DNA of 37,341 nucleotides from Flavobacterium sp. Lineage in GTDB: Bacteria > Bacteroidota > Bacteroidia > Flavobacteriales > Flavobacteriaceae. The number at the start of each line of letters is the position of its first letter. Position 1 is the stretch's first letter. Shown here piece by piece: positions 1 to 8,042 of this stretch. The notes under the pieces are model-generated. The model was given only the letters and a program-made list of their open reading frames with translations, had not been told where the DNA came from and did no database searches. Both the position numbers and the translations under genes were made by a program. Location of the stretch: positions 1-37,341 of the forward strand of contig JAEUTY010000050.1 of the NCBI GenBank assembly GCA_016787805.1, given 5' to 3'.

Positions 1-1518
1 ATATTTGATGTAAAATCCAACCAAGAAAATACCCAAAACCGTTCCGTAAAAAACCGATCCAATGATATTGACTAACTGAATTAAGTTTTCAAACAACGCA
101 CTAACACAAGCAAATAGGATTGCAATTATTCCCCATAAAATGGTAAAATAACGTGTTGCATTTACATAATGTTTCTCTGATTTTTCGGTCTTTAAATTAC
201 GTTTGTAAATATCAATCGAGGTTGTAGAAGCCAAAGCAGTTAGCCCTGACGCAGATGATGACATTGCAGCAGAAATAATTACCGCTAATAAAAGTCCGAT
301 TAAACCGTTGGGCAAATAATGTAAAATGAAGTAAATAAATACGTAATCTTTATCGTTTGTTTCGGCTTTTCCGTCTACTTTATTGATTAAATCTTTGGCT
401 TGGTCGCGCAAATCCCTTTCTTTTCCTGCTATGGCAACCAATTCACTTCTTAGAATTGGATTGTCATAATTTTGATTCAAATGATCAATGTACAGCAAAT
501 TGTACTCTTTCTTTTCCTCTACCAAACTATTGAGTTGTTTCTCTAAACTATGATATTGATCCGCATACACCGATTTTTCAACTAATGCTTTGTTATTTGG
601 ATTAAAATGCAACGGCACTGGATTGAACTGAAAAAACACAAACACCATTACACCTGTTAAAAGAATGAAAAACTGCATTGGGACTTTTAAAAAACCATTC
701 ATAATCAATCCCATTTGGCTTTCTCTATCCGATTTGCCCGATAAATAACGTCCTACTTGCGATTGATCGGTTCCAAAATAAGCTAAAAACAAGAAAAATC
801 CTCCAGCAATTCCGCTCCAAAATGTATATCGAGTTTCGGGATTAAATGAAAAGTCAACAATCTTCATTTTGTCATTGGCTCCCGCAATATGCATGGCATT
901 ACTTAGTGACATTTCATTGGGAAGGTAATGCAAAATCAAGCCAAATGTGATGAACATTCCACTCATAATCACAAACATTTGTTGCTTTTGCGTAACATTT
1001 ACCGCTTTGGTTCCTCCCGAAGTAGTGTAAATAATTACCAAAATTCCAATGATGATGATGAGCAAATTCAAATTCCAACCCAAAATAGTCGATAAAATAA
1101 TGGCTGGTGCATAAATGGTAAATCCAGTTCCTAATCCGCGTTGAATAAGAAAAATAATAGAAGCAAACGAACGGGTTTTTAGGTCAAATCGCTGTTCGAG
1201 ATATTCGTAAGCAGTAAAGACTTTTAATCGATGAAAAATAGGAATAAACGTGTAGCAAATCACCACCATTGCGATTGGTAAACCAAAGTAAAATTGCACA
1301 AAACCCATTCCGTCATGGTACGCTTGCCCAGGTGTTGACAAGAACGTAATAGCGCTGGCTTGGGTTGCCATAACTGAAAGTCCAACGGTCCACCAATTGG
1401 TTTCTTTGTTGCCCAAAATATATTCTTGTACGTTTTTGCTTCCTTGTGTTTTATAAACGCCGTATACCACTATGAATAGCAAGGTCAGAATGAGAATCAG
1501 CCAGTCGAGTTGTTGCAT
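1..1518 (-). CDS. Sodium:solute symporter (SSS family), C-terminus beyond window
   Basis: An inner-membrane Na+-coupled transporter of the SSS family; the substrate cannot be told from sequence. The frame is open from the ATG at 1518 to the window edge, giving 506 residues. The SSS signature ATQASAITFLSTPG lies at residues 51-64, many hydrophobic helices follow, and a GGTKAVNVTQ motif sits near residue 170. A charged, partly helical insert of about 60 residues (near 335-400) separates two late membrane segments. The gene is the third of a tight minus-strand operon: one base separates it from the 34-residue membrane protein, which is one base from the PIG-L deacetylase. The start is set by this spacing. 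Family assignment is firm; substrate is unknown, though the neighbour suggests a sugar or amino-sugar derivative (inference). Confidence 0.9.
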   Translation of the reverse strand, partial: MQQLDWLILILTLLFIVVYGVYKTQGSKNVQEYILGNKETNWWTVGLSVMATQASAITFLSTPGQAYHDGMGFVQFYFGLPIAMVVICYTFIPIFHRLKVFTAYEYLEQRFDLKTRSFASIIFLIQRGLGTGFTIYAPAIILSTILGWNLNLLIIIIGILVIIYTTSGGTKAVNVTQKQQMFVIMSGMFITFGLILHYLPNEMSLSNAMHIAGANDKMKIVDFSFNPETRYTFWSGIAGGFFLFLAYFGTDQSQVGRYLSGKSDRESQMGLIMNGFLKVPMQFFILLTGVMVFVFFQFNPVPLHFNPNNKALVEKSVYADQYHSLEKQLNSLVEEKKEYNLLYIDHLNQNYDNPILRSELVAIAGKERDLRDQAKDLINKVDGKAETNDKDYVFIYFILHYLPNGLIGLLLAVIISAAMSSSASGLTALASTTSIDIYKRNLKTEKSEKHYVNATRYFTILWGIIAILFACVSALFENLIQLVNIIGSVFYGTVLGIFLVGFYIKY

Positions 1519-1519
1519 A

Positions 1520-1624
1520 TTACGAAAAGATTTGCATTAGTATGAAAAAAATAATAATGTAAACCGCATTGATGACCAAAAGCCAAACGTAGTTATTACT
1601 CCAATTTTGTTTGTTCGTTTCCAT
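1520..1624 (-). CDS. 34-residue single-pass membrane protein upstream of the symporter
   Basis: A very short gene with ATG at 1624 and TAA at 1520-1522. The protein starts METNKQNWSNNY and then has one hydrophobic helix (about residues 13-32: VWLLVINAVYIIIFFILM). It is fitted between the PIG-L gene and the symporter with a single base on each side, so translational coupling is likely. Known SSS transporters are often paired with small membrane proteins (for example YjcH with ActP, or DUF3311 proteins with MctP-type carriers). I infer a similar accessory role, but this protein is much shorter than those families and I cannot assign it to one. The perfect packing between two real genes is the main argument that it is translated. 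Confidence 0.7.
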   Translation of the reverse strand: METNKQNWSNNYVWLLVINAVYIIIFFILMQIFS

Positions 1625-1625
1625 G

Positions 1626-4112
1626 CTAGTTGCGAATTGAAATCATATTGGCCATTAATCGAAAAGCGCCAGAAACGCCTTCGGGTAATTCTCTGAAGAA
1701 ACTCAAACCTGTGTAAATATAAGTTCCTTTTCCATGTTTGGCTACCAAAATAGCACCATTTTTGGTTTTTTCACCTTTGTCATTTGCAGCAATAATCGGC
1801 GTAAAATTAGTATCCCATTCGCTAGGATAATACAAACCTTGCTCTTGTTTCCAGTCTTTAAAATCGGTAGAAGTAATTTTGTTTGGCACATTTAAAATAG
1901 GATGTTCCGGCGCTAAAAACCGAACTTCGGCATTTTCTTCGGTAACACGATCGCGTGAAATTTTTAAAGGAAATGGAGCAATTTCTTTGGTTACCAAATC
2001 GTCTGTCGTGTTGTATTGTACAATCATCGTTTTGCCGTTTTTTACAAAATCAAAAAGAATATTTTGTTTGAAAGCCAAATCGGTAATCACGTTGTAAGCT
2101 CGAATTCCAGTGATAACAACATCAAAATTGGCCATTTTTTCGACAGTGATTTCTTGTGGTTTTACGATGGCGACTTCATATCCCATTTGTTTTAAACTAT
2201 TCGGAACTTCGTCGCCAGCGCCCATGATGTATGCAATTTTTTCAGTTCCTGTTTTGATATCCAATTTAATTGCTTTGGCTTCGGCCGATTTCAAAACCAT
2301 TTGTTTGTAAATGTGAGGATAATTGATGTCAATTTTTTCTTTGTCAAATGAAGTTCCGTCAACAATAATGCTACTTTTTATATGTACTTCAGAAGCCTCT
2401 TTAGAAGGAGTTACAGTAAAATTCACTGTTGTTTCTTCACCATTTTTAGTTAGTGAAAAAGGTTGTGAACTTGGTGAAATCGTCCAATTTTGTGGTGCTT
2501 CCAATCGAATAGTTCCCGTCACATTTTCTTTTCCTGCTTTTACTTTTACCGCAACTGTTTTGGCTTTGGAAGAATTGAAAATATATACTTTTTCAGTAAT
2601 CGAAGATGATACAATCGGAACAATATCCAATGGTTGATATACTTCGCCTTTCACATCGTCGTTGTATTTGTAGATAATGTAACGTTCAAACGGAATAACC
2701 GAACCACCAATTTTGATATTAAAAATTGCTTTCATATTCCGAATCACATCGGGTTTTCCAATGTTGGTTTGATTTTCAACTGAATACATGCCCAAAGTTC
2801 CTGTTTTAGACAACCAATAGGGAGCAGTATCTTCAATGTTACTAGGAACCATCAACTCAATATCAAATTCGTTTAATTTATTGTAATTCAATGTTTTGTT
2901 GAAAGGTGTGTTTTCAGAGTTGGGAAGCGAAATAGAAACTAATTCCATCGGAATACTACTTCGGTTAATTGCTTCAATTTTGATGTCGAGTTCACCACTA
3001 GCATATGTTTCTTGCGTTTTTGATTTGGCTTCTAAATACAAGCCAGAACATGCCGCAATTATCTTTTTGATTTCTTCTGATTTGATATTTTTCCAATGAT
3101 TGTCTTCCAATTTTTGAATTAAATCGTAGGCTTTTACCAAATCGGGAATACTTTTACTTGGGTTTTTAAAATCAAAATTTTGTTCTACCGATTGCAATAA
3201 TTCGCCAATTGCTTTTCCGCCATTTACTCGATTCCAAGTAGTATCGATGCCTTCAAAAACGTTGTTTTTATCTTTGGGAGATTCACCTTTTAGCAACTCC
3301 AAATATTCATCTTCTTCACCTCGGGTTCCAGTATTTCCGAAGCCTTGCGATTGATGGCAACTTCTGCTCAATGCCGCAATTTCCTGATTGGATTTTCCGA
3401 CCGATTGATAATAAACGCCAGTTTTTAAATTGGTTAAATTGCTTTTATCTGCTTTTTCAAATTTTTCTCTGCTTCCATAAAACCACCATGAAGTATTGAA
3501 ATAAATGCGTTTGGGTTGCCAAATTGAAGTGTATTGCAATTGATTGGAATAGTTATTTTTATCATTGGCCAAATCAAAAGCTTCCAAACCCAACATGGCA
3601 GAAGCAGTATGATGACCGTGCGTAGTTCCTGGTGAGCGATGATCAAAACGATTGATAATTACATCAGGTTTAAACGTTCGAATAGCCCAAACGACATCGC
3701 TAAGCACTTGGTCTTTGTCCCAAATGTTCAATGTTTCATCGGGTGTTTTTGAATAACCAAAATCGTTGGCTCGTGAAAAAAGTTGTTCGCCACCATCAAT
3801 TTTTCGGGCTTCGATCAACTCTTGTGTTCGAATTACACCTAATAATTCTCTTAACTCTGGACCAATTAAGTTTTGTCCACCATCGCCACGAGTTAGCGAT
3901 AAATAGCCAGTTCGTGCTTTAACTTCGTTAGAAAAATACGAAATCAATCGCGTGTTTTCATCGTCTGGATGTGCAGCTAAATACAAAACAGCCCCTAAAA
4001 AATTGAGTTTTTGGATTTGGTTGTAAATTTCAACTGAATTTGGTTTTTGCGGTTTTTGAGCCAACAAATAACCACTGAACATGAGGAGAAAAAAAAGACT
4101 TATTTTTTGCAT
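1626..4112 (-). CDS. Secreted PIG-L family deacetylase, large multidomain form
   Basis: The PIG-L/LmbE family comprises Zn-dependent N-deacetylases acting on amino sugars such as GlcNAc conjugates. The protein has 828 residues. A signal peptide covers about residues 1-18 and ends LLAQ. The catalytic domain follows, with AHPDDE at 47-52 and HGHHTA at 165-170, which are the usual metal ligands and catalytic acid. The rest is far longer than the ~230-residue minimal enzymes: a middle beta-rich region (about 370-600) resembling accessory Ig-like domains, and a C-terminal alpha/beta region (about 625-828) containing IMGAGDEVPNSLKQMGY, reminiscent of glutamine-amidotransferase-like folds. First gene of an operon with the 34-residue protein and the symporter, so deacetylation outside the cytoplasm followed by uptake is plausible (inference). 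The exact substrate is unknown. Confidence 0.88.
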   Translation of the reverse strand: MQKISLFFLLMFSGYLLAQKPQKPNSVEIYNQIQKLNFLGAVLYLAAHPDDENTRLISYFSNEVKARTGYLSLTRGDGGQNLIGPELRELLGVIRTQELIEARKIDGGEQLFSRANDFGYSKTPDETLNIWDKDQVLSDVVWAIRTFKPDVIINRFDHRSPGTTHGHHTASAMLGLEAFDLANDKNNYSNQLQYTSIWQPKRIYFNTSWWFYGSREKFEKADKSNLTNLKTGVYYQSVGKSNQEIAALSRSCHQSQGFGNTGTRGEEDEYLELLKGESPKDKNNVFEGIDTTWNRVNGGKAIGELLQSVEQNFDFKNPSKSIPDLVKAYDLIQKLEDNHWKNIKSEEIKKIIAACSGLYLEAKSKTQETYASGELDIKIEAINRSSIPMELVSISLPNSENTPFNKTLNYNKLNEFDIELMVPSNIEDTAPYWLSKTGTLGMYSVENQTNIGKPDVIRNMKAIFNIKIGGSVIPFERYIIYKYNDDVKGEVYQPLDIVPIVSSSITEKVYIFNSSKAKTVAVKVKAGKENVTGTIRLEAPQNWTISPSSQPFSLTKNGEETTVNFTVTPSKEASEVHIKSSIIVDGTSFDKEKIDINYPHIYKQMVLKSAEAKAIKLDIKTGTEKIAYIMGAGDEVPNSLKQMGYEVAIVKPQEITVEKMANFDVVITGIRAYNVITDLAFKQNILFDFVKNGKTMIVQYNTTDDLVTKEIAPFPLKISRDRVTEENAEVRFLAPEHPILNVPNKITSTDFKDWKQEQGLYYPSEWDTNFTPIIAANDKGEKTKNGAILVAKHGKGTYIYTGLSFFRELPEGVSGAFRLMANMISIRN

Positions 4113-4137
4113 TTGCGATTGATTTTGGCAATAGCTT

Positions 4138-4145
4138 CAAATATA
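4138..4145 (-). promoter_or_regulatory. Candidate -7 box (TATATTTG) for the PIG-L operon
   Basis: Reads TATATTTG on the minus strand, a perfect match to the Bacteroidetes -7 consensus TAnnTTTG, 25 bases upstream of the ATG at 4112. No clear TTG -33 box is visible at the usual distance, so the assignment rests on one element. Confidence 0.45.
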
Positions 4146-4199
4146 GGAATTTAAAATAAGGCGTTTTTTGTTTTTTTAATTTCTTTAACACTAACTCAA

Positions 4200-4730
4200 T
4201 TAGTCCGTAAAATCAGTGTCGTTGGCTTTTTTGGTAATGATGGAAATTCCCTTTTGAAGAAGTAAATTATTCGGATACGTAATGCGTTCGCCATCAATTG
4301 TAATCAGACTTACATGAAAAGCGCTAATGTCTTCAATTTCGGCTTGAATAGGAAAATCTTTGTCGTGAATTTTGATGACATCCCCAATTTTAAAAGGAAA
4401 AAAGAAGAACAAAATTACTCCCGAAGTGATATTACTTAAAATCGACCATTGTGCAAACATGGCTACACCAATTACTGTGGTAATGGATGAAACCGTAAAA
4501 AGGATATCTTGTTTTTGAACGCCCCAAATTACAATGAGTGCAATTGTAGCTATAATGTTGATTAATAAATGAATGTACTTGATAACCAAATTAGCACGCT
4601 GTTCGATAGTATGACTGGATTTGGCGAAGCGTTTGACTAATTTGGCCACCAAAAAGCGAAGTACTAATACAGTAATTAAAACAGTTAAAGTAGCAATGAC
4701 TTCGATGGTAAAATGAGAGAAAAAATTCAT
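4200..4730 (-). CDS. Small mechanosensitive channel of the MscS family
   Basis: MscS-family inner-membrane channels open under membrane tension and release solutes on hypo-osmotic shock. This 176-residue protein is shorter than E. coli MscS (286). It has hydrophobic helices near residues 8-30 and 48-68 and a pore-lining-type helix around 75-108, with VGVAMFAQWSILSNITSG. After that comes the start of the beta domain (FPFKIGDVIKIHDKDF, EIEDISAFHVSLIT, ITYPNNLLLQ). The C-terminal alpha/beta vestibule domain of full MscS is missing, and such short forms are common in Flavobacteria. Last gene of the minus-strand operon beginning at 7821, ten bases after the 81-residue gene. Family confident. Confidence 0.88.
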   Translation of the reverse strand: MNFFSHFTIEVIATLTVLITVLVLRFLVAKLVKRFAKSSHTIEQRANLVIKYIHLLINIIATIALIVIWGVQKQDILFTVSSITTVIGVAMFAQWSILSNITSGVILFFFFPFKIGDVIKIHDKDFPIQAEIEDISAFHVSLITIDGERITYPNNLLLQKGISIITKKANDTDFTD

Positions 4731-4740
4731 TCTAACTGAA

Positions 4741-4986
4741 TTAAAGATGACCTAATCCTTTGTGTTGGTTGATGTAATTGAGTTGGTGTTCGGCAACGTA
4801 TTTTCGGAAAATGTCGAGCAAATTGTCGTAGTATTTTTGGAGGTTTTTGGCGTTGATTTTAGGGTTGCTATCAATCGGAATAGTGATAGGCATTTCGTTC
4901 AAATACTTCGATAACTCAGGGTAATTTTCGCTAATCACCATTGTAAGTTTCATGATTTTAGCATTGATTTCGGCTTCCGTTTCCAT
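4741..4986 (-). CDS. Small conserved protein of unknown function (81 residues)
   Basis: A soluble, mostly helical protein of 81 residues. It has no signal peptide, no membrane segment and no motif that I recognise. A proline-rich stretch (MPITIPIDSNPKIN) lies near residues 32-45, and the C-terminus is INQHKGLGHL. It sits in a tight operon between maf (33 bases upstream) and the mscS-like gene (ten bases downstream), with an ATG at 4986. Position and reading-frame integrity suggest a real gene. I have no function to offer. Confidence 0.75.
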   Translation of the reverse strand: METEAEINAKIMKLTMVISENYPELSKYLNEMPITIPIDSNPKINAKNLQKYYDNLLDIFRKYVAEHQLNYINQHKGLGHL

Positions 4987-5019
4987 AAGTAGTAGTTTCT
5001 TTTTTAGAAGAACGTAAAG

Positions 5020-5601
5020 TTATGAATTTATACCAAAATGTTTTGTTAAATATTGGTAAACTTTTTCTGTAGGAAGGCCAACCACATTGGTATAAGAACC
5101 TTCAATTTTGGTAATGCCAATTAGTCCAATCCAGTCTTGAATTCCGTAGGCGCCCGCTTTGTCAAACGGTTTGTATTTATCCAAGTAATGATGAATTGCA
5201 TTTTCAGTCAATTCGGCAAACGTTACTTTGGTTATTTCGTGAATCGTTTCGTGTTTTTCTTTGGTCTTAAAACAAACCGATGTAATTACTTCGTGTGTAG
5301 CATTGGATAAACTTTTCAAAATAGCAACCGCATCGTCATAATCTTTGGGTTTTCCTAATGCTTTTCCGTTGAGCCAAACGATGGTGTCGCTAGTGATTAC
5401 TACTTCATTTTCAGCAATTTCACCATCAAAAGCACTTGCCTTGAGTTCAGCTAAATAATTGGTAATTTCGGCAGCTTTGAGTTCATTAGGATAAATTTCG
5501 TCCATTTCTTTTAAACGAATTTCGAAGTCCAAATCCAAATCTTTGAAAAACTGTTGACGGCGGGGAGAACTTGAAGCTAAGATGATTTTATAATTACCCA
5601 T
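5020..5601 (-). CDS. maf: Maf-family nucleoside triphosphate pyrophosphatase
   Basis: Maf proteins hydrolyse non-canonical or excess nucleoside triphosphates (dTTP/UTP type in the YhdE branch) to the monophosphate, in the cytoplasm. The start is taken as the ATG at 5601, giving 193 residues beginning MGNYKIILASSSPRRQ. The frame is open ten codons further upstream, but those would overlap the UbiA gene more and lack family similarity. Family motifs present: SSSPRR (nucleotide binding, residues 10-15), ITSDTIVW with the catalytic Asp, and KPKDYDDA. The start codon overlaps the end of the upstream UbiA gene (5594-5601), implying coupled translation. Specificity (dTTP/UTP) is from family knowledge only. 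Confidence 0.92.
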   Translation of the reverse strand: MGNYKIILASSSPRRQQFFKDLDLDFEIRLKEMDEIYPNELKAAEITNYLAELKASAFDGEIAENEVVITSDTIVWLNGKALGKPKDYDDAVAILKSLSNATHEVITSVCFKTKEKHETIHEITKVTFAELTENAIHHYLDKYKPFDKAGAYGIQDWIGLIGITKIEGSYTNVVGLPTEKVYQYLTKHFGINS

Positions 5602-6523
5602 GGTGTTTGGTGTTGTAGGTAACAATTGCAATTGAAAGAATTCCGAAGAAGATGATCCATTTCAAAAGCGAACTAATCAAACTGTAATCGGCTTTTTCTT
5701 TGGCGCTCCATATCTTAATCAAAGCAAAAATAAGTGGCGCAATTACAAAAATAAGCATGTAAATAATGCCCAAATACAAGTTGTTGTTGAAAAGATAAGT
5801 GTTTAAATAATACAGCAAATACAACGTAGGAAGCAACAACAAAACAAACGCAATTTTACTCGTCTTTTGTGCTCCAATAAGAACAGGAAGTGTTTTTATT
5901 CCTTGTGAATTATCGCCTTCGATGTCTTCGATATCTTTGATGATTTCACGTACTAAATTGATGATAAAAGCAAATTTGGCATAGTCAAACAAAATGGCAA
6001 AAGCCAAGAGCATTTGCTCTCTATTTACCTCAAAAGTATTAGGAAAAATATCAAAAACTCCTATAATCAGTACACTAAAAGCGAGCAATAAAGCCACGAT
6101 GATATTGCCGAGCAATGCGATTTGTTTTAAAGTTGTAGCATAAAAGTAGAGTAGAGTAGCAATCAGCACAAATAGAACTCCTAAATTAGGATGATTGACC
6201 ATGTTGGCCAGGATGAATCCGAGTCCGACACCAATAATAGTTAGCGTTACATAAATAGTATAGGCCTTCGATTCTGAAATGTATTTTCCAACAATTACCT
6301 TTTCGGGATGATTTTCCAAATCCGTATCTTGATCCATAATATCATTGATGACGTAACCTCCAGCGGCAATTAAAACGGTCGATAAAACCAATAGTGCGTA
6401 TTGCCAAAGCCACAGCGAAAGGGGAATTTTTATTGGTTCCAAATACCCAAAACGGAAAATGAATTGCATTAAGGCAAGTAAAAAAAGATTTTTGTATCGA
6501 ATTAATTTTAAGAAATGTAACAT
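5594..6523 (-). CDS. UbiA-family prenyltransferase (geranylgeranylglycerol-phosphate geranylgeranyltransferase type)
   Basis: An integral membrane enzyme that transfers a polyprenyl group to an acceptor, 309 residues with about eight to nine hydrophobic helices. The two Asp-rich prenyl-diphosphate/Mg2+ motifs are visible: NDIMDQDTD at 60-68 and IKDIEDIEGD near 194-203. In Flavobacteria this gene is regularly annotated as a geranylgeranylglycerol-phosphate geranylgeranyltransferase and lies next to maf, as here. The actual acceptor in bacteria is not settled from sequence. It is not MenA, which is a separate gene at 26733-27677. It lies 25 bases after the HAD gene and overlaps maf by eight bases. 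Confidence 0.85.
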   Translation of the reverse strand: MLHFLKLIRYKNLFLLALMQFIFRFGYLEPIKIPLSLWLWQYALLVLSTVLIAAGGYVINDIMDQDTDLENHPEKVIVGKYISESKAYTIYVTLTIIGVGLGFILANMVNHPNLGVLFVLIATLLYFYATTLKQIALLGNIIVALLLAFSVLIIGVFDIFPNTFEVNREQMLLAFAILFDYAKFAFIINLVREIIKDIEDIEGDNSQGIKTLPVLIGAQKTSKIAFVLLLLPTLYLLYYLNTYLFNNNLYLGIIYMLIFVIAPLIFALIKIWSAKEKADYSLISSLLKWIIFFGILSIAIVTYNTKHHG

Positions 6524-6548
6524 CTAACAATTAATTTAAAATTCAGAT

Positions 6549-7076
6549 TTAATCGTGTTTCCCGTTGTAATAAACGTGCCATTTTCCTTGTACTTTCATG
6601 ACTTGTTCAATTACTTCACGCACAGCGCCTTTTCCACCGTTTTTATGTGAAATGTATTTTGAAATGGCTTTGATCTCCGGACTTGCATCTTGTGGACATG
6701 TTGGTAATCCTACTAACTGCATGACATGAAAATCGGGAATATCATCACCCATATATAACACATTTTCAGGGTTTATAGTATAAATATCACAATACTCTTT
6801 AAAAGTGGCTACTTTGTCGGGCGTACCGAGATGAATATCGGTAATTCCTAAATTTCTTAATCTAATGCGAACTCCCTCATTGCTTCCGCCAGAAATAATG
6901 CAAACGTTGTAACCACTTTCAACAGCCGCTTTCATTGCAAAACCGTCGCGAATATGCATTTCACGCAACATTTCACCTGTTGGCGAAACATGAACAGTTC
7001 CATCGGTTAAAACGCCATCCACATCAAAAATAAAAGTGGTGATGGAATTCATTATTTCTTTATAACTTTTTGCCAT
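6549..7076 (-). CDS. kdsC: HAD phosphatase, KdsC-like (3-deoxy-D-manno-octulosonate 8-phosphate phosphatase)
   Basis: KdsC removes the phosphate from KDO-8-phosphate, a step in the synthesis of lipopolysaccharide inner core sugar. The protein has 175 residues from the ATG at 7076; an in-frame TTG two codons earlier is less likely. Motif I is FDVDGVLTDG at residues 17-26 with nucleophile Asp18 and Asp20. Motif II is the CIISGGS stretch, and motif IV is MGDDIPD. There is no cap domain, as expected for tetrameric C0-type KdsC enzymes. Its start overlaps the end of the DUF2520 gene by 17 bases. Close paralogues acting on other sugars exist, so the substrate is likely rather than certain. Confidence 0.82.
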   Translation of the reverse strand: MAKSYKEIMNSITTFIFDVDGVLTDGTVHVSPTGEMLREMHIRDGFAMKAAVESGYNVCIISGGSNEGVRIRLRNLGITDIHLGTPDKVATFKEYCDIYTINPENVLYMGDDIPDFHVMQLVGLPTCPQDASPEIKAISKYISHKNGGKGAVREVIEQVMKVQGKWHVYYNGKHD

Positions 7077-7821
7077 GGTCAATAATGGATTTGGTTAAGA
7101 TTTTATAAATGTCTTTCTGATTTTTATCCGTTAAAATTGCTAAATGTTTGTTGATTGTAGATGTATCGTTTCTTTTGGCTGGACCTGTTTGTGCATCGGC
7201 AGGGTCAAGTGTTTGAATCTTTTTAGCAGTTTCAGCAATCAATGGTTTTAAGATTTCAAAAGGTACTTGGTGTTCGGTACAAATATCACTTCCAATTTTG
7301 TATAAATGATTGGTAAAATTACTGACAAAAACGGCCGCCACGTGCAATGATTTTCTTTGATCAGAATCAACTTCAAAAACTTTGTCAGAAACAGTTTTAG
7401 CAAGTTCATTTAAAAGTTGCAAATCCGATTCATTTTCAGCTTCTAAACACAATGGAACTTCTTTAAAATCGATTTCTTTTTTCTTAGATAATGTTTGTAA
7501 CGGATAAAAAACCGCTTTTCTATTGGAATCACTAAGTTCATTCATGGCAACACTTCCCGAAGTATGTGCCACTAATTTTTTTGAAAAAGGGATTTGTTTT
7601 GAAACCTCATTTATAGCTTCGTCAGAAACAGAAATAATGTATAAGTCTGCTTCTTTTAGACTAGAAAAATCATCGGTAATTTGGTGAGAATCGAGTAGGT
7701 AAGTAAGGTTGTTTTTATTTCTCGCAAAAGCTTGAATAACAGTAACAGCTTTACTTTTAGCGAAAGCTTTGATAAGATGTTGCGCTACATTTCCCGAGCC
7801 GATGATTACTACTTTTAACAT
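7060..7821 (-). CDS. Rossmann-fold DUF2520 protein (NADP-oxidoreductase-like)
   Basis: A 253-residue cytoplasmic protein. The N-terminus has a dinucleotide-binding GSGNVAQHL motif (about residues 8-16), like pyrroline-5-carboxylate reductases and F420-dependent NADP oxidoreductases. The C-terminal half is the helical DUF2520 domain, with HVAAVFVSNFTNHLY near 155-170. The family is widespread but biochemically uncharacterised. It is the first gene of the minus-strand operon continuing with kdsC, UbiA, maf, the 81-residue gene and mscS. A hairpin at 7836-7863 separates it from the genes upstream. Family assignment is confident; the substrate is unknown. Confidence 0.85.
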   Translation of the reverse strand: MLKVVIIGSGNVAQHLIKAFAKSKAVTVIQAFARNKNNLTYLLDSHQITDDFSSLKEADLYIISVSDEAINEVSKQIPFSKKLVAHTSGSVAMNELSDSNRKAVFYPLQTLSKKKEIDFKEVPLCLEAENESDLQLLNELAKTVSDKVFEVDSDQRKSLHVAAVFVSNFTNHLYKIGSDICTEHQVPFEILKPLIAETAKKIQTLDPADAQTGPAKRNDTSTINKHLAILTDKNQKDIYKILTKSIIDHGKKL

Positions 7822-7835
7822 TTGGTAAAAATAGA

Positions 7836-7863
7836 AAAAGGTTTGACGAGCGCCAAACCTTTT
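7836..7863 (-). terminator. Rho-independent terminator after the NHL operon
   Basis: A perfect 10-bp stem (7836-7845 with 7854-7863, AAAAGGTTTG / CAAACCTTTT) has an 8-base loop and is followed on the minus strand by a T-rich run. It lies 28 bases after the stop of the 46-residue gene and just before the DUF2520 start, so it separates the two operons. Confidence 0.8.
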
Positions 7864-7890
7864 AAAATCTAAATTAATAAAAAACTCAAA

Positions 7891-8031
7891 CTATAATTTT
7901 TCTTTCCATTTAATTGTTTTTTGGATTATGCGATTTTGTGTACCCAACCAATAGGCACCAGCACCAATAATACCTACCAAACCCATTTTTACCCAATTCA
8001 TTGGGTTATTTAAGTTAAATGGAAATTTCAT
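7891..8031 (-). CDS. 46-residue small protein with one hydrophobic helix
   Basis: A short gene with ATG at 8031 and TAG at 7891-7893. The protein begins MKFPFNLNNPMNW, then has a glycine-rich hydrophobic stretch (about residues 17-30, GLVGIIGAGAYWLG), and ends in a basic tail (QKTIKWKEKL). It lies 11 bases after the NHL gene, the same spacing that separates the NHL gene from the T9SS protein, and a terminator follows. I recognise no family. The small-membrane-protein character and operon position support a real gene, and the function is open. Confidence 0.62.
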   Translation of the reverse strand: MKFPFNLNNPMNWVKMGLVGIIGAGAYWLGTQNRIIQKTIKWKEKL

Positions 8032-8042
8032 GATTTTATGTT

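Noticed and set aside
5602-5631. Ten extra codons at the start of maf
   Set aside because: They lie within the UbiA coding region and precede the family-typical start MGNYKIILASSSPRR.
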